Below are positions 1-4,590 of a stretch of DNA of 5,448 nucleotides, one piece after another. The notes beneath the pieces are model-generated. The model ran no database searches and was not told the DNA's origin. It saw nothing but the letters and a program-made list of their open reading frames with translations. The stretch is from a bacterium (GTDB lineage Bacteria > Atribacterota > JS1 > SB-45 > 34-128): positions 1-5,448 of the forward strand of contig JAHIPN010000044.1 in the NCBI GenBank assembly GCA_018894595.1. Direction: 5' to 3'. The translations under genes and the position numbers were made by a program. Positions within the stretch are counted from its first letter, which is position 1. Every line of letters starts with the position of its first letter.

Positions 1-964
1 AAGGTACCGAATAATAGTTGTAGTCTACATAGATATGACAGTCATGGTAGACCTTACGGGTACCTACTTTTGCTAATTTAAATTCTTCTTGAGGGAGGGG
101 AATAAGCTTTGCCTTCTCTTCTTTTTCGAATACCTCTTTTGGGACCTTTCTGGTGGTGCCGTGTATCCGCTGGTTAGCCCTGGTATACCATTTAAATAAT
201 CTTTCTTTCAGGTCTTTTTCATCAGTAAATGTACGCCCCAGGAAGAAATTATGCTTCACGTACTTTATCCCTGATTCTACTTTCCCTTTATCGTTAGGCC
301 TTCTAATCCTACAGGGTAGAGGGTGAAAGCCATAGCAAGAGGCAAAGTTTTTATACAGTTCCTGATAGATGGGTTCATAAAAGTTGGCCTGTAGGATAGC
401 TGCCTTTAGATTATCTATTTTTATGTATTGGGGTATACCACCAAAATAATTAAAGGCATTAATATGACATTGGATAAAGGTCTCTACCCTCTGGTCATAG
501 ACTACTTCATAATAGTCTAAGCGGGAATAAGATAATCTCATATTAAAGACCCAGGTCTTTTTCTTTTTGCCCTGGTACAGGGTATAACCGAGATAACCGA
601 AATCAACCTGGGCTTCCTCCCCGGGGAGAGTATGCATACGGATAAAGATATTTTCTCTCCTTTTGATTTGGCAAATATAATCCTTTACCGTAGAGTATCC
701 CACCTTTACCCCTTCTTCTTGCATCTTTTCGTGTATCCTTACCCCGGAGAGATTTTCTTCTAACCATTCCAAGATTTCCTCCTTATGGTCATCCAATGCC
801 CGGGGATGGGGTTTCTGGGCAATATATTCTTCTCCTTCTTCTATTTCTTTTATTCTTTTAGCCACTGTCTTCCAATCATGGCCAGTAAGCCTTGCGATTA
901 ATGATTTATTCTTATGTCTTTCCCAAAGTGATTTAATAGTTATATACATCGCTACTCCTATCAT
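1..964 (-). CDS. istA: IS21-family transposase IstA, 3' end beyond window
   Basis: This is the DDE transposase of an IS21-like insertion sequence; it cuts and joins element ends together with the ATPase IstB. The frame is open from ATG at 964 to the left edge, giving 321 codons of a protein that is usually about 400-500 residues. An N-terminal helix-turn-helix-like stretch lies at residues 21-38. The integrase core holds the candidate triad D121 (AQVDFGY), D184 (IKIDNLKAAI) and E230 (DKGKVESGIKYVKHNF), in contexts typical of IstA. No stop or frameshift is seen, so the copy may be active. The start has AAGGGAGGTA on the minus strand at 980-971, well spaced; an alternative in-frame ATG lies at 949. 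istB would be expected to the left, outside the window. Family assignment is firm; activity is unknown. Confidence 0.93.
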   Translation of the reverse strand, partial: MIGVAMYITIKSLWERHKNKSLIARLTGHDWKTVAKRIKEIEEGEEYIAQKPHPRALDDHKEEILEWLEENLSGVRIHEKMQEEGVKVGYSTVKDYICQIKRRENIFIRMHTLPGEEAQVDFGYLGYTLYQGKKKKTWVFNMRLSYSRLDYYEVVYDQRVETFIQCHINAFNYFGGIPQYIKIDNLKAAILQANFYEPIYQELYKNFASCYGFHPLPCRIRRPNDKGKVESGIKYVKHNFFLGRTFTDEKDLKERLFKWYTRANQRIHGTTRKVPKEVFEKEEKAKLIPLPQEEFKLAKVGTRKVYHDCHIYVDYNYYSVP

Positions 965-970
965 TTTTTT

Positions 971-1008
971 TACCTCCCTTAAGGGTAAATTATAACTTAA
1001 GAGAGGTA
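971..1008 (-). promoter_or_regulatory. Inverted repeat covering the istA ribosome-binding site
   Basis: The 13-base arms at 971-983 and 996-1008 are complementary except for one position, with a 12-base loop. On the istA strand the 3' arm is CTTAAGGGAGGTA, which contains the ribosome-binding site. The loop contains TATAAT (994-989), a perfect -10 box in sequence, although no good -35 box is visible at normal spacing. RNA reading in from outside the element would fold and hide the ribosome-binding site. RNA starting from the loop promoter would lack the 5' arm and leave the site open. The pairing is visible; the regulatory role is inferred by analogy with IS10 and IS50. Confidence 0.5.
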
Positions 1009-1028
1009 TTATTTTATAGATATAACTA

Positions 1029-1064
1029 TGGAATTTTCTCTGGCGTTACCTCTGGAATTTATTA
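1029..1064. repeat. Probable IS21 left-end transposase-binding repeats
   Basis: Three tandem 12-base units each begin with TGG: TGGAATTTTCTC at 1029, TGGCGTTACCTC at 1041 and TGGAATTTATTA at 1053. They lie about 65 bases upstream of istA. IS21-family ends carry multiple short repeats that bind the transposase, and this position and spacing fit. The outermost base of the element and any target duplication could not be placed; it probably ends between about 1064 and 1110. Confidence 0.45.
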
Positions 1065-1330
1065 TAGCTTTGAGGTTTGATGAAATTATATTAGAAATAT
1101 CAAGTAACATCCTTCCGGTACGTAATGGACGACGTTATAAACGCACTAAGGGGCAATTATCTGGTACTTATTCAAATGTAAACAAAAGAAGTTTTTAGAA
1201 TATTCAAACAGAATTGAAGAATAGATACAAATGACAAATTCCTTCTAAAGGTATGTTCAAAAAAAGTAGTCATTTTGAAAAAAACTATTACGGATTATTC
1301 AAAACGCTTACTTTAATCTCTGTTAGGGTC
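1065..1330. other. Intergenic stretch without a supported gene
   Basis: This AT-rich stretch lies between the presumed IS end and the GC-rich hairpins. A 56-codon plus-strand frame starting at ATG 1028 enters it and ends at 1198. That frame has no ribosome-binding site, overlaps the IS end repeats and resembles nothing I recognise. Its last part (after about residue 28) is rich in Arg and Lys and could be a decayed gene tail. No RNA gene or terminator is evident. Confidence 0.5.
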
Positions 1331-1409
1331 TAATTCCCCGCAGCTTGCTGAGATAAGATAGAAACAGACCTGATTGGAGATACCCCGTAGCTCTGCTGCG
1401 GGGAGATTC
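1331..1409. repeat. Pair of GC-rich hairpin elements, REP-like
   Basis: The right copy, 1383-1403, is a perfect 9-base-pair stem (one G-T pair) with a 3-base loop: CCCCGTAGC, TCT, GCTGCGGGG. The left copy, starting at 1335, reads CCCCGCAGC, TT, GCTG and then AGAT, as if a CGGGG had been lost from its 3' arm. In addition TCCCCGCAGC at 1334-1343 pairs exactly with GCTGCGGGGA at 1395-1404, so the two copies can fold into one larger structure. There is no T-run after the stem, which argues against a simple terminator. A dispersed repeat family is likely. Confidence 0.6.
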
Positions 1410-1533
1410 ATTAATACGTACACCTTAAGTTAATGACATTGTAAAAAAAGAGGGTTTTTAAAAAAATTATCGAATATTTATAATATGGTTGTAACCCAAA
1501 AAGTATAAAAAATAGTAACCAATCTTATTTCCA

Positions 1534-1568
1534 ACGCGATACGCTATTCGCAATACGCAATACGAGAC
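1534..1568. repeat. Degenerate heptanucleotide tandem array 1
   Basis: Five consecutive 7-base units can be read: ACGCGAT, ACGCTAT, TCGCAAT, ACGCAAT, ACGAGAC. The period is exact although the units vary. Related units recur at 4570-4583 (ACGCGAT, ACTCGAT) and 4492-4512 (GCTGTAC, GCTATAC, GCTAACT). The array lies just upstream of the promoter for the lipoprotein operon. Confidence 0.75.
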
Positions 1569-1589
1569 ATAATCTGTAGAAAATATTTT

Positions 1590-1621
1590 TTGACTTTTTG
1601 TAAAATAACTAATAATATAAA
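1590..1621 (+). promoter_or_regulatory. Probable promoter of the lipoprotein-caspase operon
   Basis: TTGACT at 1590-1595 (five of six matches to the -35 consensus) is followed after 17 bases by TAATAT at 1613-1618; TATAAA at 1616-1621 is an alternative -10. Transcription would start near 1625-1628, giving an untranslated leader of about 45 bases. No operator is obvious. Confidence 0.6.
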
Positions 1622-1672
1622 AGAAAATAAATAAAATCAATTTCTTTTAATATTAAATTTGAGAGGTGAAAC

Positions 1673-2023
1673 ATGATGAAGAAATCTATATTATTTAAAA
1701 AGGGTATTCTAATCATAATAATGATTGCAATGTTAGGATTAGGGACCGGCTGTACCATTTTATTTTTCCCAGACATCACCCAAACAGGTACTGTTCACAT
1801 TGATATCACCTATAGTGATTGGTTTTATGATATCTATTTAGATTCATACAGTAATTATTTAGGGACAACTAATGTATACGGGCAAAAAACTTTTTATAAT
1901 ATCCCTACCGGTTACCGCACTTTTTATGCCGAAGATATTGACGGTTGGTATTCCGGCCAAAGAACGCAATATATCCATTCCGGAGCAAATTCTGTAGATA
2001 TTCCAGTATATTACAATTATTAA
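1673..2023 (+). CDS. Small secreted lipoprotein, beta-rich, function unknown
   Basis: This 116-residue protein has a basic N-terminus, a hydrophobic core (about residues 11-23) and a lipobox-like end, GLGTGC, with the lipidated residue at C27. The mature part is about 90 residues, rich in Tyr, Thr and beta-branched residues. It follows the pattern of a small PEGA-like or carboxypeptidase-regulatory-like beta sandwich: GTVHIDI, then KTFYNIPTGYRTFYAED, ending in VDIPVYYNY. There is no catalytic motif. AGAGGTG at 1662-1668 lies 4 bases from ATG 1673 and 7 from ATG 1676, so translation may start at the second Met. The caspase-domain lipoprotein follows after 44 bases with no terminator, so the two are probably cotranscribed. 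Residue +2 after the Cys is Thr, not Asp. Fold assignment is by pattern only. Confidence 0.8.
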   Translation: MMKKSILFKKGILIIIMIAMLGLGTGCTILFFPDITQTGTVHIDITYSDWFYDIYLDSYSNYLGTTNVYGQKTFYNIPTGYRTFYAEDIDGWYSGQRTQYIHSGANSVDIPVYYNY

Positions 2024-2067
2024 AAATAAAAAAAAGCAAAAACTAAAATAACAAGGAAACTTTTATT

Positions 2068-3777
2068 ATGTTGGGAAAAAAGAAATATTTACTGCTGCTT
2101 ATTCTCATAATAGCTGTTTTGCTTTTAACCTCTGGGTGCCTGTATTATTACCCCGTTGTTTATACTTTAGGTTCTATTGAAATAACCACCAATCCCCCGG
2201 GGGCTAAAATCTTTTTTGATGGCACAGATACCGGCTACATTACTCCCAATACCTTAACTAATGTTTCAGCCGGAAATCATATTATTAAACTAACTTTAAC
2301 TGATTATGTGCACTATTCCAACGTAATTAATGTTATAGCTAACCAGACTACTGAAATAAACCTAAATTTGACCCCTGTAATTCCATCGGTTTTTTTAATT
2401 AGAATCAGTGTCCTTCCTTCTACTATGAATCTTGCAGTAGGAGAATCACAGAATATTAATTCAGTAACTGCATATTATTCTGATTCAAGCACAGCTGATA
2501 TTTCTCTTGCTAATTGCACCTATGAACCCTATCATACCTATGATCCCTCTTATACCTCTGTTAATTCAAGTGGATTAATTACTGGAATATCAGCCGGCAC
2601 AGCTCTTATTTTAGTAACTTATACCGAAGGGATAATAAGCAAAACTGATACGGTTACTGTAAATGTAACCACTGCACCGATTACTCCCGATATACTTAGT
2701 TATATTAAAGTCTTGCCTTCAACTATGAATCTGAGTGTGGAAGAATCACAAACTATCAATTCAGTTACTGCATATTATGACAATGCAAGCACTGCAAATA
2801 TCAACCTTACTGCTTGTAGTTACAGTTCAAGTAACACTGCTTGTGCTACTGTAAATGGTAGTGGCACCATTATCGCAGCATCAGAAGGAACAGCAGTTAT
2901 TACTGTCTCATATACTGAAGGCGGGATAACTAAAGCCGATACGGTAGAAGTTACGGTTAGTGCTGTTGTTCAAAATGAAATAGTTTATCGAGCTCTCTGT
3001 GTGGGTGTTGGAGATTATATTAATTATGGTAGTGATGGTGATTTGTTAGCTCCACCTTACGATGTGGATAGAATAAAACAGCTTTTTAGTTATTGTAAGT
3101 TTGGATCATCAAATACTGGATTTTCCACTATTAATTATCTAAAGAACTGGCAGGCAACAAAATCAAATATTCTGCAGAGCATTTCCTCTACTTTCTCGGG
3201 CGCAGATAGTAACGATATTTCTTACTTTTATTTTAGCGGCCACGGTAGTCGAGTGGGAAATACTTCTTATATCTGCCCTGCTGATATTACTTCTTTTGTA
3301 AGTACAGCTATCAGTGTAGATGAATTAGAAAGTGCTTTAAGTGCTATTCCGGGCACCAAAGTGGTTTTTCTTGATTCCTGTCATTCCGGGGGATTTATCG
3401 GAAAAGGGAGAGAAGAAATAATAGTATCTCGAGAAGAATTAGAATCTTTTAACAATGAGGTTATTAATATCTTTTCCCAAGCTCAACCCAAAGGACTACT
3501 TACCACTAATCAATATAAAGTTTTAACTTCCTGCCATTACTATCAGGTATGTTGGGAAATTCATCCGGAAGAAAGCGATCCTTTTGGAGTATTTACTATG
3601 GCTTTATGTGATGGCTGCGGTTATTCTGGCAGTTACCCAGCAGATACTAATTTAGATACTAAAGTTAGTTTACAGGAAGCATATCTTTATGTAAGAGATT
3701 GGGTTTTTTATTACGGGGTTGTTCAGGACGTACAGGTTTATCCGAATAATTCGACTTTTACCATTGTGGAATATTAA
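2068..3777 (+). CDS. Lipid-anchored caspase-like (C14) protease with PEGA and BIg2 domains
   Basis: This 569-residue protein is a predicted secreted cysteine protease. A lipoprotein signal (residues 1-23, LLLTSGC, lipidated C24) is followed by a PEGA-like domain (about 35-103, GSIEITTNPPGAKIFFDG). Two BIg2-type domains follow (about 111-200 and 212-298), both starting with VLPSTMNL and sharing ESQ.INSVTAYY. The caspase-like domain spans about 305-569: the first strand is YRALCVGVGDY, the catalytic His is H392 in YFYFSGHGS, and the nucleophile is C438 in VFLDSCHSGG. D436 sits where metacaspases bind a basic P1 residue, so Arg/Lys specificity is plausible. SDPFGVFTMAL (503-513) matches the usual late strand-helix of the family. 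An EF-hand-like loop lies at 526-537. AAGGAA lies about 10 bases before the ATG. The domain order, extracellular anchoring and intact dyad are read from sequence; substrates are unknown. Confidence 0.92.
   Translation: MLGKKKYLLLLILIIAVLLLTSGCLYYYPVVYTLGSIEITTNPPGAKIFFDGTDTGYITPNTLTNVSAGNHIIKLTLTDYVHYSNVINVIANQTTEINLNLTPVIPSVFLIRISVLPSTMNLAVGESQNINSVTAYYSDSSTADISLANCTYEPYHTYDPSYTSVNSSGLITGISAGTALILVTYTEGIISKTDTVTVNVTTAPITPDILSYIKVLPSTMNLSVEESQTINSVTAYYDNASTANINLTACSYSSSNTACATVNGSGTIIAASEGTAVITVSYTEGGITKADTVEVTVSAVVQNEIVYRALCVGVGDYINYGSDGDLLAPPYDVDRIKQLFSYCKFGSSNTGFSTINYLKNWQATKSNILQSISSTFSGADSNDISYFYFSGHGSRVGNTSYICPADITSFVSTAISVDELESALSAIPGTKVVFLDSCHSGGFIGKGREEIIVSREELESFNNEVINIFSQAQPKGLLTTNQYKVLTSCHYYQVCWEIHPEESDPFGVFTMALCDGCGYSGSYPADTNLDTKVSLQEAYLYVRDWVFYYGVVQDVQVYPNNSTFTIVEY
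2398..2961 (+). repeat. Two tandem Ig-like domain repeats within the caspase gene
   Basis: The segments encoding residues about 111-200 and 212-298 are similar at both protein and DNA level, with a period of about 300 bases. The best-conserved block encodes VLPSTMNL and the following ESQ.INSVTAYY, near 2413-2480 and 2713-2780. A Cys is conserved in the middle of each (C150 and C250). This looks like a domain duplication that has not fully diverged. Confidence 0.8.
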
Positions 3778-3779
3778 AT

Positions 3780-3860
3780 TAGTCGTTAGTGAATAGTGAA
3801 TAGTCGTTAGTATTAAATACAAAGCGCAAGATAAATTAGTCGTTGCACAAACGAAAAACG
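3780..3860. repeat. Degenerate heptanucleotide tandem array 2
   Basis: Five in-phase units run from 3780: TAGTCGT, TAGTGAA, TAGTGAA, TAGTCGT, TAGTATT. After a less regular stretch, a further TTAGTCGTT at 3836 and paired ACGAAAA units (3851-3864) follow. The array begins 2 bases after the caspase-gene stop codon. The 18 bases at 3780-3797 recur exactly, inverted, at 4517-4534. No terminator is seen after the caspase gene. Confidence 0.75.
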
Positions 3861-3872
3861 AAAAATATTTAA

Positions 3873-3901
3873 TTGATAAATTAAAAATAATTTGCTATAC
3901 T
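3873..3901 (+). promoter_or_regulatory. Near-consensus promoter of the third lipoprotein gene
   Basis: TTGATA at 3873-3878 and TATACT at 3896-3901 are separated by exactly 17 bases, each with five of six consensus matches. Transcription would begin near 3908, leaving a leader of about 80 bases. In that leader a weak stem can form between AACTTATAC (3916-3924) and GTATAGTT (3936-3943). The gene can therefore be expressed independently of the upstream operon. Confidence 0.7.
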
Positions 3902-3987
3902 TATTTCAAGTATCTAACTTATACATATAGGTAGAGTATAGTTATTACATAAAATGGACAAAAAAAATGAAAGGAGGGAAAACTGTC

Positions 3988-4323
3988 GTGAGCAAAAATA
4001 TTTTAACTAAAGCTTTGTTAGTATTAGTTGTGGTTACATTATCAGCTGCTCTATTAACCGGATGTACGTTATTCAGCAAAAACGTAACCGTAAAATTATC
4101 AGGTACTCCTGCAGCTCTTGCAGAAACCTATACTATTTCTGTAGGTGATGTATCGAAAGGGACCATGATAGGAACTGGTAGTTTCGAAATTGCTGGTTTG
4201 TCAGTTGGAAAACATACATTTAAAGCTGTCGCTTATGGTTTTGCCGGCGAAAAAAGTGCAGTCATAACTGGTCTTTGGTCAATTACAGTAACTATCCCGG
4301 TAGATGTAATTTTAACTGAATAA
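3988..4323 (+). CDS. Small secreted lipoprotein with PEGA-like beta domain
   Basis: This protein of 111 residues is read from GTG at 3988. An in-frame ATG at 3967 would put the perfect ribosome-binding site AAGGAGGG (3971-3978) inside the coding region, whereas that site lies 9 bases before the GTG; the GTG start is therefore preferred. The signal peptide ends in a textbook lipobox, LLTGC, with lipidated C26. The mature part is about 85 residues. It has strand-like segments NVTVKLSG, GSFEIAGLSVGKHTFKAVAY and ITVTIPVDVIL, where the GSFEIAGLSVGKH turn resembles PEGA and carboxypeptidase-regulatory-like domains. No enzyme motif is present. It has its own promoter and terminator, so it forms a single-gene unit. 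Its architecture echoes the small lipoprotein upstream of the caspase gene. Function is not recognised. Confidence 0.85.
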   Translation: MSKNILTKALLVLVVVTLSAALLTGCTLFSKNVTVKLSGTPAALAETYTISVGDVSKGTMIGTGSFEIAGLSVGKHTFKAVAYGFAGEKSAVITGLWSITVTIPVDVILTE

Positions 4324-4343
4324 TTAAAATCACTTTAGAAAAG

Positions 4344-4398
4344 AAAAAGGGTATGGGCTATTTTTTGCAAAAGAAAAATTCCCACTACCCTTTTTTTT
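4344..4398. terminator. Strong intrinsic terminator, probably bidirectional
   Basis: The arms AAAAAGGGTATGGG (4344-4357) and CCCACTACCC plus T-run (4381-4398) pair over about 14 positions with one bulged base. Further A-T pairs extend inward (TTTTT 4362-4366 with AAAAA 4374-4378). Eight T residues follow on the plus strand. On the minus strand the same hairpin is followed by TTTTTCTTTTC. It lies 20 bases after the lipoprotein stop codon and downstream of the convergent gene on the other strand. Confidence 0.88.
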
Positions 4399-4420
4399 GT
4401 TTCCAATTCGAAATAAAATA

Positions 4421-4456
4421 CGAGATTGCCGCGCTCACTCTGTTCGCTCGCAATAT
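4421..4456. repeat. Palindromic intergenic repeat (GAGATTGC...GCAAT type)
   Basis: GAGATTGCCGCG begins at 4422 and ends its symmetry in CGCTCGCAAT by 4454. ATTGC (4425-4429) pairs with GCAAT (4450-4454), and GCG pairs with CGC further in. Similar GAGATTGC...GCAAT palindromes are a familiar class of dispersed intergenic repeat in diverse bacteria. It has no T-run of its own next to the stem and lies between two convergent genes. Confidence 0.55.
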
Positions 4457-4484
4457 CTTTTTTCCTCTTCTTTCTCTTTTTTTT

Positions 4485-4590
4485 ACTATCCGCTGTACGC
4501 TATACGCTAACTATATACTATTCACTAACGACTATATACTAATTAGGCTTCTGTCTTCTATTTTTTCTTACGCGATACTCGATACTGTTC
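4485..4590. repeat. Degenerate heptanucleotide tandem array 3
   Basis: Nine in-phase units run from 4485 to 4547: ACTATCC, GCTGTAC, GCTATAC, GCTAACT, ATATACT, ATTCACT, AACGACT, ATATACT, AATTAGG. After a CT-rich break, ACGCGAT (4570), ACTCGAT (4577) and ACTGTTC (4584) continue to the stop codon of the minus-strand gene. The stretch 4517-4534 is the exact inverted copy of 3780-3797. Confidence 0.75.

Noticed and set aside
1009..1110. 33-residue minus-strand frame starting MLLDISN, upstream of istA
   Set aside because: It is short, has no ribosome-binding site, and overlaps the IS-end repeats; chance in AT-rich DNA is the simplest explanation.
1028..1198. 56-codon plus-strand frame starting MEFSLALP
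   Set aside because: It starts in the IS-end repeats without a ribosome-binding site and matches nothing I recognise; at most its last part is a remnant of an older gene.
1383..1403. GC-rich hairpin as an intrinsic terminator
   Set aside because: No T-run follows the stem on either strand and no gene ends just before it.
1534..1568. CRISPR-like tandem repeat
   Set aside because: The units are 7 bases with no spacers and no cas genes nearby, so this is a degenerate tandem array.
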